A stretch of DNA of 38,507 nucleotides, taken from NCBI GenBank assembly GCA_016783865.1, contig JADHVS010000019.1, forward strand, positions 1-38,507, read 5' to 3'. This DNA comes from Bacteroidales bacterium. GTDB lineage: Bacteria; Bacteroidota; Bacteroidia; Bacteroidales; SM23-62. The notes beneath the pieces were generated by a model. It ran no database searches and was not told the origin of the DNA. It was given only the letters and a program-made list of their open reading frames with translations. Made by a program: the position numbers and the translations under genes. Every line of letters starts with the position of its first letter. Positions within the stretch are counted from its first letter, which is position 1. Below are positions 8,944-16,895 of this stretch, in pieces.

Positions 8944-11580
8944 TTACCTAAGACCAAACCTGTAAGAAAATTTCACCAGGAAGGTATTGGTTGCCTTCTT
9001 ATCGGTAAACATGTTGTTCATGTTATCCCATACCTCGAAACTGCCGTTTGGGTTATTATAATCTCTCGTTTGCGACCATACCAGGTATCCTGTTGAACCG
9101 GGCAGGAATTCCCACCTGATTACCAGGTTTGACAACCATTCATTTACTGTGAAATTGGGATTTTCAAAGCTATAATCCTTAATCATATCATAATTCTCAT
9201 CAATCTCATAGGTGTCGTCTACAGGACTGATTTGCTGAGTTGTATAGACATGGTACCTGTCTGTGAACTCATCCGCTTTCGGATCGGTGATCATTTTGAA
9301 TCCGGTGTAATCACCTGAAGCTGTAAAAGGCTGGCCCCAATACTGGATTGTGAGGTCGGGAGTAATACTATAATTTATCCTGAGCGACATACTGAGAACC
9401 TTCTGATCCAGGTGGCCAAAGACATAACGGTCATCACTATTCATTTCCAGGGTCGAAACATACTGGAGCTCCTGAATATTTGTCGTGTAAGATGGGCTAA
9501 GAGAGATAGTAAGGGTATTTATAGGTCGTATTGTCATCTCGAGTTCATAGGAGTTGCTTATATAATGCTTTTCTGCACCCCAGTTAACAGATCCAGAGAG
9601 TTCGGCTGAAAATGCCTTTCTCTCATCGGATGAAAGCCTGGCACGAAATCTCCCGCTATTTGGCATATACATGGTGGGACCACCTCTGAGAGTTCCGTTG
9701 TAAGCCTGGTGAAAATTTAAGCCACCACCGAATCCCCCGTTCCAGTAATTCCGGAAGTTGGCGTTTACGTTATATTCGTAGCCAATACCTTCAATTCGTC
9801 CTCCAAAATTAGATGCTACCCAAACATCATGATTAAGGTTCAGGCTCCTGAAGATACTGAAGGGTTCTGTGAAACTGTATCCTGTCCACAGCACATTCAA
9901 AATATTATCGGCCTGTCTCATATAGCCCATATCATTTAATTCGAGCCCCGGGCTTTTAAATACATTCATGAACATGAAATTCCAATTTCCCCCGATCTTC
10001 CCGAATTCCAGTTTGCCGCCAAGACCCGAAAGGCTTGTTCGGGTGGAGTCATACTCAACGTAGTCGGCATCGGGCCTCTGGAAATACCTGGCTGAGGATT
10101 GCTGTGTTTCTGAGATTGCCTCAACAGATCCCTGTACGTTGCTCAGGTAAAGTGCAGCACCTAAAGTATAGTTACGCTCTTTGAGGTACTGTGTAAAATC
10201 AATACCTGCAGTTGTTGCATTCTTATGAAGGTAGTCCAGGTCTGTCCCATCAAGTTTTCTAATTGTGCTGGTCGCAGCTCCTCCAAGAATTGAGTTTCCC
10301 TGGTTGAAATCTTTCTGTACCCTTGCTAGGGAATAATTCGTCATAGGCTCAACCGTCTCCCTTCTCTCGTCTCCCTGGTTATCAATTGTGGCCCTGGTAT
10401 CAGCTGTAATTGCTTCAACAATGCCAATTGACAATCCATTTTCTGTTTTTCCTGTTAGTTTAGTTGCCCCCAATATTCGTGTGAATATTGGCACATTGAC
10501 ATATTCCCCGTCATCAAGTGATGGATCTCCATGGGGCCTGCGCCCGATCCGCCTGGAATAAAAGAGGTTATCGTTTCCAACATCTCCATCACCCAGTCCG
10601 ACATTAAAGCTTGTGATATTGTTCCCTTCGATAAAGAAGGGCCTTTTTTCTTCAAAAAAGGTTTCGAAAGCAGAAAGGTTTACTTCTGAAGGGTCAGCTT
10701 CAACCTGTCCGAAGTCAGGATTTATTGTGAAATCGAGTGTCAGGTTGTTCGTAACTCCCATTTTGCCATCAAGACCAATATTAAAGCCCGGATCGGTACC
10801 TTTTAAATAGGGGTTGCCTTCTTCTGGCTCATAGGTCTTAATCGAAGCAACACTATAGGGCATCAGATCCAGTTGTTTTCGTGGCTCCATCTCCTGGAGG
10901 CCGTCGAGTTCACCCATTGCATGTATAATTCCCGGGGCGTTCCTCGGAATCGGATGCCAGAAGCTCAATTCATTATTCCTGAATATCTGGCGTGCAACCT
11001 CAAATCCCCATACCTCCTCTGAGTTTCTATTAAAACGTAATTGTGTGAGAGGTATTTTCATTTCCGCTCCCCATCCCCACTCATGAACCTGGGACTTTGC
11101 CTGCCATATTGGATCCCAGGTGGCATCTTCTGATTGCCCATTATTGGAGAAGACCATATCAAACCGTACACCGGCGGAACTCACCCCGAAGACGAAACCT
11201 GTGCGCAGATCGTGGTAACTGTCAAATATAATAAAGACCATATCCCCATCACCATTATCACGTCGGCTCATTCTGTTCGTGATACTATCAGGCGCACTAT
11301 CGAGTGCCCTGATCGCGACATAAAAATTCATATCATCAAAAGCAACCTTGAATTCTGTCTGTTGTAATGGTGCCCTGTCGGCATATGGTTCATGCTGGGT
11401 AAAATCACCTGCCCAGTTACCATTTTGCCATGCCTCATCGTCAAAAACACCATCGATGTCAGGGGAAACCTCGAGGCGAAAAGCTTTATATTTTTTCTTA
11501 GGAAGGTATTCAGTCTGACCAAACAGGACAGAAGCTGAGACTGATAGCAGGAGTGCAAAGAGAGTCAGGTTCCGAATCAT
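8944..11580 (-). CDS. DUF5916 outer-membrane protein with CBM9-like N-terminal domain
   Basis: The 878-residue product has a signal peptide (1-22, ending FGQ). A CBM9-like domain at about 35-235 opens with the characteristic PDIDGVFDDEAWQNG. The DUF5916 region follows, with the conserved stretch NPDFGQVEADPSEVNLSAF and KRPFFIEG near residue 290-320. The remaining 550 residues alternate short polar and aromatic strands and end in FLVKFSYRFGLR, a C-terminal beta-strand ending in Arg, as expected of an outer-membrane beta-barrel. Proteins of this kind are common in Bacteroidota near peptidases and glycosidases; their function is unknown, with ligand capture at the surface as an inference. A truncated glycosidase-like gene follows on the same strand after 46 bases. 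No clear promoter was found in the 400 bases upstream. Confidence 0.85.
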   Translation of the reverse strand: MIRNLTLFALLLSVSASVLFGQTEYLPKKKYKAFRLEVSPDIDGVFDDEAWQNGNWAGDFTQHEPYADRAPLQQTEFKVAFDDMNFYVAIRALDSAPDSITNRMSRRDNGDGDMVFIIFDSYHDLRTGFVFGVSSAGVRFDMVFSNNGQSEDATWDPIWQAKSQVHEWGWGAEMKIPLTQLRFNRNSEEVWGFEVARQIFRNNELSFWHPIPRNAPGIIHAMGELDGLQEMEPRKQLDLMPYSVASIKTYEPEEGNPYLKGTDPGFNIGLDGKMGVTNNLTLDFTINPDFGQVEADPSEVNLSAFETFFEEKRPFFIEGNNITSFNVGLGDGDVGNDNLFYSRRIGRRPHGDPSLDDGEYVNVPIFTRILGATKLTGKTENGLSIGIVEAITADTRATIDNQGDERRETVEPMTNYSLARVQKDFNQGNSILGGAATSTIRKLDGTDLDYLHKNATTAGIDFTQYLKERNYTLGAALYLSNVQGSVEAISETQQSSARYFQRPDADYVEYDSTRTSLSGLGGKLEFGKIGGNWNFMFMNVFKSPGLELNDMGYMRQADNILNVLWTGYSFTEPFSIFRSLNLNHDVWVASNFGGRIEGIGYEYNVNANFRNYWNGGFGGGLNFHQAYNGTLRGGPTMYMPNSGRFRARLSSDERKAFSAELSGSVNWGAEKHYISNSYELEMTIRPINTLTISLSPSYTTNIQELQYVSTLEMNSDDRYVFGHLDQKVLSMSLRINYSITPDLTIQYWGQPFTASGDYTGFKMITDPKADEFTDRYHVYTTQQISPVDDTYEIDENYDMIKDYSFENPNFTVNEWLSNLVIRWEFLPGSTGYLVWSQTRDYNNPNGSFEVWDNMNNMFTDKKATNTFLVKFSYRFGLR

Positions 11581-11945
11581 GTTTTAAGTTCCTTAGTGTT
11601 AGTCAGTAGAAAGACGGTTAATTTGCACTTCTGCTACAACATTTACACTGTTATTTAACAGGTAATAAAAAGATTACAAATGGATTTATTTCTGCTAACA
11701 TACAAAATTCAGGGTAAAAATCTAAATCGTTGATATCTCATCCAACTCCCTGCCTAATTCTGGAAATACTGGCGAAAGTGAGAACCTCAAATCGGAAAAG
11801 GATGGAAAGGATTAGGGAAAATATAAAAGAAGTAATAGGTGGAGAAATTACTGAATTCCAAAGCCCACCGATTCAGGCCTTTCTTTTTTGCCAAGAGTGT
11901 TCCCTGCGCTTACCATCCCTTGCTTCCGGCTACTGCAAATAAATA
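11581..11945. other. Intergenic stretch without recognised gene
   Basis: About 365 bases lie between the DUF5916 start and the tRNA terminator. A 70-codon plus-strand frame (11730-11942) has no family resemblance and no leader. No repeat or convincing promoter was found. The stretch presumably holds the DUF5916 upstream region. Confidence 0.5.
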
Positions 11946-11972
11946 ACAAACCCCCTTTCGGGGGTGTTTGTC
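11946..11972 (-). terminator. Rho-independent terminator of the tRNA gene
   Basis: ACAAACCCCC and GGGGGTGTTTGT form a strong GC stem (core CCCCC 11951-11955 with GGGGG 11960-11964) with a short loop. In the minus direction it begins about 15 bases after the tRNA 3' end and is followed by a T-rich stretch (TTATTTATTT). Confidence 0.75.
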
Positions 11973-11985
11973 CTCTGTTTGATCG

Positions 11986-12059
11986 TGGGCCCAGCTGGGC
12001 TCGAACCAGCGACCTCCTGATTATGAGTCAGATGCTCTAACCAACTGAGCTATGGGCCC
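11986..12059 (-). tRNA. tRNA with CAU anticodon (Met, or Ile2)
   Basis: The complement reads GGGCCCATAGCTCAGTTGG and on through a standard cloverleaf of 74 bases. The acceptor GGGCCCA pairs with TGGGCCC, the discriminator is A73, and no CCA is encoded. The anticodon stem TCTGA/TCAGG encloses the loop CTCATAA with anticodon CAT, and the T-arm contains GGTTCGAGCCC. It is an elongator-type tRNA, because the acceptor has a normal 1-72 pair. CAT tRNAs can be elongator tRNA-Met or the AUA-reading tRNA-Ile2 that is modified by TilS. The GGTCGCTGGTTC segment resembles Ile2 of Escherichia coli, but the choice is open. A terminator follows directly. Confidence 0.93.
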
Positions 12060-12191
12060 ATTAACCTAAAATGGTGTGCAATATTACAACATAAACCGAA
12101 AATAATCAAATCTTAATCACTCTCTTTAGAAAGCGCAAAAACGAGAAAGTAAATACAATTAACCAGGTTGAATTCAGGCTACAAACAAAAT

Positions 12192-13325
12192 TCAGATTCT
12201 AAAATAATATTTCTTTAACCAGTGTTTAAATACAGGATCCTGGAAGGATACATTATCTCCCTGGATATCAATTATTTCTTTGTTGCTAAGTGCTTGTTTC
12301 ATTCTTAAAACATTAGCCGAAGTGCCTAATTTGTAAGAGCGTAAAATATCGCTGGCACTTAATTGTGGGACTTCGTCTAAAAGGGCTTTTAGAAAGTTAA
12401 TTTGTTTATTAGTCAATTCTTCAGTAATTGATTGAAATAACATACTAAGTTGTAACATGAGATTCTCATGCGACTCAATAACAATATCGGTACTACATTG
12501 ATCCATTGACCTCAACCATGATTGCTGGGCCAGTTGTTGTACATAATAAGGATGGCATTCGACCAGTTTTGTAATAAGCATTGCTTCATTTTCGCTGATT
12601 TCTTTTCCAGTTTCTGAAAACCGGCCCAGAATGAATTTCACCCAATCCTTCTCGGCTATTTTTTGCAGAAATATAAGGTCCCCGAATTTATAAAACGGCA
12701 TCGAAGGAGAAGCAAAGACATCCATTAACATATGCCTTTTGCTACCATACAAACAATATGATGTTCGTTTGTGTTTTTGCCAATGTGACCTTAATTTCTT
12801 CTGCATTGATAATGGGTCAGAAAATGTTGATAAATTCTGGAATTCATCAATGCAAACTATAATCTTAAGGTTTTTCTCCTCAGCTATATTTTCAGACATG
12901 TTCAGGATATCATCAGGGTGTTTTTTTACTTCCTGCCAGTCCAATCCAAGTGAGAAATCACTGATCGAATCAGGACTGAATGACAGGTTAGGAATTAGCC
13001 GACCCATAAACTTTCTGGCATTATCCATTATATTTTCAACCTTTGTAGATGTGGTTAACAACACTTTCCGGGCAAGAGATTGATAGAATTCTTCCTCTGT
13101 GCGAATGTTGTAAAGGTCTACAAAACAAAATCTAATATTATCAGTCCGTTTTGTACTAATTTCGGCTGCCCTGGCAACCAGGGATGATTTTCCCCAACGC
13201 CTGGGGGAGATAAGAATGGTATTTGTTTGGGATAGAAAATTAGAAACCAGTTGATCTGTTTCTCCTTTCCGGTCAGTAAAGTTTTTATCCGCTGCAATTT
13301 TACCAAAAACAAAGGGTGTCTCCAT
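12192..13325 (-). CDS. AAA ATPase of the archaeal-type (COG1672-like) family
   Basis: From ATG 13325 the product is 377 residues. This start is preferred because METPFVFGKIA matches the usual family beginning; an in-frame TTG lies ten codons earlier. The N-terminal ATPase domain has a P-loop SPRRWGKSSLV (about 40-50) and Walker B IIVCIDEFQNLS (about 155). A Sensor-like CLYGSKRHML segment follows, then a helical region with HPYYVQQLAQQSW, and a C-terminal winged-helix-like part ending FQDPVFKHWLKKYYF. All motifs look intact. Proteins of this type occur in many copies in Bacteroidota and archaea. Their targets are largely unknown; links to mobile elements and toxin-like roles are proposed. The gene stands alone between the tRNA and a repeat. 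Two dyad sites just upstream suggest that a repressor controls it, although no regulator gene is adjacent. Confidence 0.8.
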   Translation of the reverse strand: METPFVFGKIAADKNFTDRKGETDQLVSNFLSQTNTILISPRRWGKSSLVARAAEISTKRTDNIRFCFVDLYNIRTEEEFYQSLARKVLLTTSTKVENIMDNARKFMGRLIPNLSFSPDSISDFSLGLDWQEVKKHPDDILNMSENIAEEKNLKIIVCIDEFQNLSTFSDPLSMQKKLRSHWQKHKRTSYCLYGSKRHMLMDVFASPSMPFYKFGDLIFLQKIAEKDWVKFILGRFSETGKEISENEAMLITKLVECHPYYVQQLAQQSWLRSMDQCSTDIVIESHENLMLQLSMLFQSITEELTNKQINFLKALLDEVPQLSASDILRSYKLGTSANVLRMKQALSNKEIIDIQGDNVSFQDPVFKHWLKKYYFRI

Positions 13326-13344
13326 ACCAGATTTTTTTTCAAAG

Positions 13345-13394
13345 GTAAGTAACAATATTGTAACTTACAAAAATGCAACTTACAATTATGTAAG
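13345..13394 (-). promoter_or_regulatory. Two dyad operator-like sites before the ATPase gene
   Basis: Site 1 (13345-13368) has half-sites GTAAGTAACAAT and ATTGTAACTTAC, a 24-bp palindrome with one mismatched pair. Site 2 (13379-13394) is CTTACAATTATGTAAG, a perfect 6-bp dyad. AACTTACAA occurs twice, 15 bases apart (13362 and 13377). The cluster lies 20-70 bases upstream of the ATPase start, where a promoter would be expected. Binding by a dimeric repressor is an inference. Confidence 0.5.
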
Positions 13395-13529
13395 CTGTTT
13401 TTATTTGTGATTTATTTTAGAAGGGCTATATTAAAAATCTATCAGGACTATGATACGGTTAGGGAACTGGGGAAATGAAGAGTTTTTGGTTCATAGCTCC
13501 CGGTTCGTGTGACAAGGTGGATGTGATGA

Positions 13530-13721
13530 ATTGACTCTCATCGCAGCAAGCTGCGAGGAATCATCGATCCTTTATATAAATTTTTAATTGCGCTCGCTAA
13601 CCCCGCAGCAAGCTACGGGGAAACGAGTTTCTGAGTTCGGCGGAGCCAAACAAACCTCTGAGTTCGGCGGAGCCAAACAAACCTCTGAGTTCGGCGAAGC
13701 CAATGCGCTTGCAGGATTCAA
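13530..13721 (-). repeat. Dispersed repeat, copy 2, inverted and with extra tandem units
   Basis: This is the reverse complement of the element at 4-140 with a few mismatches. It includes both hairpins (13541-13558 region and about 13602-13621) and the same AT-rich core. It differs by a tandem array: a 27-base unit holding TGAGTTCGGCGGAGCCAAAC runs 13630-13656 and 13657-13683, with a partial third unit from 13684, against one unit in copy 1. Since 27 is a multiple of three, the array stays open and gives a spurious peptide SEFGGAKQT repeated. It lies about 100 bases before the M28 gene. Confidence 0.85.
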
Positions 13722-13824
13722 AATACAGCAATCGTTAATTATTAAGCAGAGAATTCAGAAGTCAGAATTCAGAAGAATAATAATTACCTTTAAAAAACCT
13801 TGAATTTTAAAATCACAAATTATC

Positions 13825-15285
13825 ATGTATAAAACAATTTTTTCAATTGTTCTGGTTGTTGTAATATGCCACCAGATAACTGCACAGGGCATATCCTCTG
13901 AAATGCTGGAAGAGCATGTGACTTACCTTGCATCTGATGAATTACTGGGAAGAGGATTTGGTTCGGATGAGAGAAATATATCTGCAAAATACATCGCTGA
14001 GCAGTTTAAGGAAGCCGGTGTAAAGCCCCTGCTTGACGACTATTACCATAAGTTTATTCAGCGTCATGGGATCATGAATGTAAAGGCTGTTAATGTGGTT
14101 GGATTGATTGAGGGGAATGATCCTGAGCTAAAAAATGAATATATCATTCTGGGTGCACATTATGATCACCTGGGATGGAAAATCTCCGAGGGCGATACTG
14201 TGGTTTACAATGGGGCCGATGACAATGCTTCGGGTACAGCCTCCATAATTGAAATTGGAAGGTCGCTGGTTAAAAACCAGGAAAACCTGAAAAGAAGCAT
14301 CATCCTGATCGCATTCGACGGAGAGGAAAGCGGATTATATGGATCTACCAGATTTGTAAAAGATTCGATTATTCTTCCTGAACAAATCAAGGTTATGTTC
14401 AGCCTGGACATGGTGGGGATGTATGATGAGCATGGTGGCCTTGACCTTAAAGGGCTGGGCTCCCTGAAAAATGGAGATCAAATTGCAGAAATGATCCAGA
14501 AAGAATTGCCGCTAACCATAAAAAAATCGGGGGCGGGAGTTCCCAGATCTACAGATACTGCTCCCTTTGGTGATGCAGGTATCCCTGCCATTCATGCCTA
14601 TACAGGGACAGAATCTCCATATCACAAGCCTGAAGATGACAGCGATTTGCTCGATTACGATGGTATGGCAGAGATTTGTGATTTCCTGTATGCTTATACT
14701 GTGGAATTGTCAAATGCTTCAGAAATTCTGGCCCTGACTGAAAGAGAGGTTGCTGCAGAGAAGGAAAAATCAAAAAAATTATTGATTGGATTTAGATTCA
14801 ATAGCGGAAGCAGCCTTCATAATTATAAAGATGATTATTTTAAAGCAAAAGCTCTATTCTCAACCGGGGCAGGCCTGCTTATGCAATGGCGGGTGAATGA
14901 ATACTTTTCGGTACAACCTGAAGTACTGTATGAATGGCACGGAAGTCAGCATGAACTGGGAAAATTCAGGATGCATTCTGTGACTGCACCCCTGAGTGTA
15001 ATGTTTACATCACCTGATCCTTCTGGATATGGTGTGCGTTCATATGTCCTTGCAGGAGGGTATTACAGTTATCACTTTGGTGGAACCCTCGATGGTGATG
15101 ACATTGATTTTGATGCTGAATATGAAAATCAGGGTTTTGGTCTGGCATTTGGAGCAGGAATGGAAGTCATGAGTGCCCGTATCGGATTTCTCTACAAAAC
15201 CGGATTATCCGGCCTTCTTCAGGATGAAACCGCCGGAAAGCTAAGGACAGAAGGATATTTTTTCTCATTCGCGATTATGTTTTAA
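13825..15285 (+). CDS. Secreted M28 zinc peptidase fused to a C-terminal beta-barrel-like domain
   Basis: The 486-residue product has a signal peptide (1-21, ending ITAQ). Residues 25-300 form an M28 aminopeptidase domain. The zinc and catalytic residues are visible: H112 in GAHYDHLG (with D114), D132 in NGADDNASG, E167/E168 in FDGEES, D195 in FSLDMVG and H267 in YHKPEDD. M28 enzymes remove N-terminal residues from peptides with two zinc ions. A linker (about 300-325, Glu/Lys rich) leads to a 160-residue segment of alternating strands with GFRFNSGSSL, QPEVLYEW and GFGLAFGAGMEV, ending FFSFAIMF. This resembles the small outer-membrane barrel of PorT/OprB-like Bacteroidota proteins. The fusion suggests an outer-membrane-anchored peptidase; that is inference. 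The repeat at 13530-13721 forms its upstream region. Confidence 0.85.
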   Translation: MYKTIFSIVLVVVICHQITAQGISSEMLEEHVTYLASDELLGRGFGSDERNISAKYIAEQFKEAGVKPLLDDYYHKFIQRHGIMNVKAVNVVGLIEGNDPELKNEYIILGAHYDHLGWKISEGDTVVYNGADDNASGTASIIEIGRSLVKNQENLKRSIILIAFDGEESGLYGSTRFVKDSIILPEQIKVMFSLDMVGMYDEHGGLDLKGLGSLKNGDQIAEMIQKELPLTIKKSGAGVPRSTDTAPFGDAGIPAIHAYTGTESPYHKPEDDSDLLDYDGMAEICDFLYAYTVELSNASEILALTEREVAAEKEKSKKLLIGFRFNSGSSLHNYKDDYFKAKALFSTGAGLLMQWRVNEYFSVQPEVLYEWHGSQHELGKFRMHSVTAPLSVMFTSPDPSGYGVRSYVLAGGYYSYHFGGTLDGDDIDFDAEYENQGFGLAFGAGMEVMSARIGFLYKTGLSGLLQDETAGKLRTEGYFFSFAIMF

Positions 15286-15314
15286 GAATCTAAATTCCTA
15301 GTTACCAGGTGCTA

Positions 15315-15334
15315 CCTGCCTGCCGGCAGGCAGG
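15315..15334. repeat. 20-bp perfect palindrome after the M28 gene
   Basis: CCTGCCTGCCGGCAGGCAGG is fully self-complementary and lies 30 bases after the M28 stop. It is flanked by TTACCAGGTGCTA and GGGTTGCCAGTTG, part of the GTTACCAGG-type intergenic repeat also seen at 1941-1970 and 25867-25945. It could form a hairpin that ends transcription, but there is no T-run. Confidence 0.7.
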
Positions 15335-15381
15335 GTTGCCAGTTGTGTACAATTCGGGAACTTTTCAGAATTTGTGTCGTC

Positions 15382-15726
15382 TTAAGTGCAAAACCAAAAT
15401 TTTTCAATCATGAAAACAACTGCACTTATTTTAATTATTTCACTATTTGGATCCCTGTTTAATTGTTCTACTGCAGCTTTAACCTCTTCTTTGGAGGGGG
15501 GATCGGTCCGGTCATTCAGATTGAGTTTGTGCTTCAGCATCCGGAAAAAGGAGGAAGCCATCTCCCTGGTTTCCCCTGCCTCCTGGTCCACCCCCTTAAT
15601 CCCCTCGTCTATATAGCCCTTGGCTTTTCTGGCATAACGCCGGGCAAACAGTTTATGTTCTTCAGAGAAACCATGCCTGAATACATCTTTGATTTTACCG
15701 TAGTAATGATTTAAATTATCCTTCAT
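15382..15726 (-). CDS. Small hypothetical protein, C-terminus possibly foreign
   Basis: From ATG 15726 the product has 114 residues (MKDNLNHYYGKIKDVFRHG ... KEEVKAAVEQL). It is charged and helical, with no signal peptide or membrane span, and I cannot assign it to a family. The start is chosen because the DUF4440 fragment ends 25 bases upstream in another frame. The last 25 or so residues (NRDPNSEIIKISAVVFMIEKFW...) read through the antisense of what looks like a plus-strand signal-peptide start, so the natural C-terminus is probably lost. Expression is uncertain. Confidence 0.45.
   Translation of the reverse strand: MKDNLNHYYGKIKDVFRHGFSEEHKLFARRYARKAKGYIDEGIKGVDQEAGETREMASSFFRMLKHKLNLNDRTDPPSKEEVKAAVEQLNRDPNSEIIKISAVVFMIEKFWFCT
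15410..15475 (+). pseudogene. Signal-peptide start of a lost gene
   Basis: ATG 15410 after an AT-rich leader opens MKTTALILIISLFGSLFNCS, a textbook lipoprotein-type signal peptide. After about residue 20 the frame runs into the antisense of the small hypothetical gene and loses any sense. It looks like the 5' tip of a secreted-protein gene cut at about 15455-15480. A chance antisense match is the alternative. Confidence 0.45.
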
Positions 15727-15751
15727 TGATACTAATGATATACTTCTGAGA

Positions 15752-15949
15752 TTAATCCCATACAAAACGCCATTCACCATCAGCTTGCCTTTTCCAGACA
15801 GTATGAAATACTCCCTTACTTTCAATATCGTTACCAGTAGAATCTTTTGCCGTGAACACAAAGGATCCATATGTGTATCCGAGATCCCCGGATTCTTCCA
15901 CATCGACAAATTCGGGCTCCCATACGAGCGAGGCATCCGGCAGTACCAT
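15752..15949 (-). pseudogene. DUF4440/NTF2-like protein, C-terminal fragment
   Basis: The 65 residues ASLVWEPEFVDVEESGDLG, YTYGSFVFTAKDSTGN and FHTVWKRQADGEWRFVWD match the second half of SnoaL/DUF4440 NTF2-like proteins, which form small alpha+beta cone folds. The first half and the signal peptide that such secreted members have are missing; upstream codons (before about 15960) show no resemblance. The ATG at 15949 is an internal Met. I read it as a 5'-truncated remnant. Confidence 0.65.
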
Positions 15950-16031
15950 CGATATGGGGCTGCATGGTATTGCAAATCTCCTTGTGCTTATCCTTGTTCA
16001 ATTAATAAACATTGTATGTAATGGTTTTTGT

Positions 16032-16823
16032 TTATGGATTTACTATATAGTCTGTCAAAATACTTAAGAATTCATCCCTCGTATATTTTTCCTCCCATGG
16101 ATGGTGCCCGCAATTCCGTATCAGATGAAATTTGAATTCTTTTATGCGGGCAGCCAATGGCTCCTTTACACCATCGGCCGGATGAGGATCATAATCCCCA
16201 TGAATGGCAACAACAGGACAATTGATCGAGGAAGCAGCATTCAATAATTCACCTGATTTCCTCCATTCCTGTGCCTCATTCCAAACCCGGAGGTACATAT
16301 CGTAATCATATTTAATGTCAGGATTTTCTCTCGGGATGGGATTGAATGAATCTGCCATGTAAATCAATTCTCCTACCTCCCGGAACAATTCATTTTTGTT
16401 TTTCTCATCGGGTTCGTTGAGGCGCTCAATCCATCTGAATAAATTTTTTCTGTTGTTTTCAGAAAGTCTCTGAATACGAGCATTAATAATGTCGACAGCA
16501 TAACCAGGATCAAATGGTCCGCTGCTTATGAGGATTAATTTCTTTACTTTTTCATTAAATCTTGAAGCATACAGAAAACTTAACCAGGCTCCCCAGGAAT
16601 GGCCTACCAGAATAACCGGCGTTTCAGCATTATGGGATATCTGGTCATCCAACTCACTGATCAGATCTTCGATGGATGATTTGGTTTGGAAAGGCTCGAG
16701 TATACTGATGTATTTGTAAAGTTCGGTCGCTAAAGGTGTGAGTTCACCTGATGCACCAGGTCCGCCGTGTATTAGTACAACCCTGAATGGTGGATTGCCG
16801 TGCTTATTGATAGTATCATCCAT
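16032..16823 (-). CDS. Alpha/beta hydrolase (proline-iminopeptidase-like)
   Basis: From ATG 16823 the product is 263 residues. The longer frame upstream is rejected because it is built from an 8-bp tandem repeat. The fold shows an oxyanion-hole HGGPGASGE (19-27), nucleophile elbow GHSWGAW with S76, acid Asp in the HGDYDPHPADGVK stretch near 210, and His in CGHHPWEE near 240. A helical lid lies between about 105 and 185. HGGPG and the lid place it near the prolyl aminopeptidase/epoxide hydrolase branch. The substrate is unknown. There is no signal peptide, so it is cytoplasmic. It follows the aldo/keto reductase on the same strand after 70 bases of repeat and may be cotranscribed. Confidence 0.82.
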   Translation of the reverse strand: MDDTINKHGNPPFRVVLIHGGPGASGELTPLATELYKYISILEPFQTKSSIEDLISELDDQISHNAETPVILVGHSWGAWLSFLYASRFNEKVKKLILISSGPFDPGYAVDIINARIQRLSENNRKNLFRWIERLNEPDEKNKNELFREVGELIYMADSFNPIPRENPDIKYDYDMYLRVWNEAQEWRKSGELLNAASSINCPVVAIHGDYDPHPADGVKEPLAARIKEFKFHLIRNCGHHPWEEKYTRDEFLSILTDYIVNP

Positions 16824-16863
16824 TGTATTAGAAGTCCTCAAGTCCACAAATCCTGCACCCACA

Positions 16864-16895
16864 CAGACTCGCAGACTTGTTGACTTGTAGACTTT
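16864..16895. repeat. Four tandem 8-bp units (NNGACTTG)
   Basis: CAGACTCG, CAGACTTG, TTGACTTG and TAGACTTT follow each other without gaps; related AGTCC words continue to about 16830. The array overlaps the stop codon of the aldo/keto reductase (16894-16896) and fills the gap to the alpha/beta hydrolase. Similar AAGTC-type strings occur between genes in other Bacteroidota, from memory. Confidence 0.7.

Noticed and set aside
11730..11942. 70-codon plus-strand frame between the DUF5916 gene and the tRNA
   Set aside because: It has no recognisable motif, signal peptide or leader, and ends in the tRNA terminator region.
13630..13702. CRISPR-like array
   Set aside because: The 27-base units are directly adjacent with no unique spacers, and there are no cas genes.
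13588..13803. 71-codon plus-strand frame with repeated SEFGGAKQT
   Set aside because: It lies wholly in the dispersed repeat, has no ATG or leader, and the same element at 4-140 does not keep the frame.
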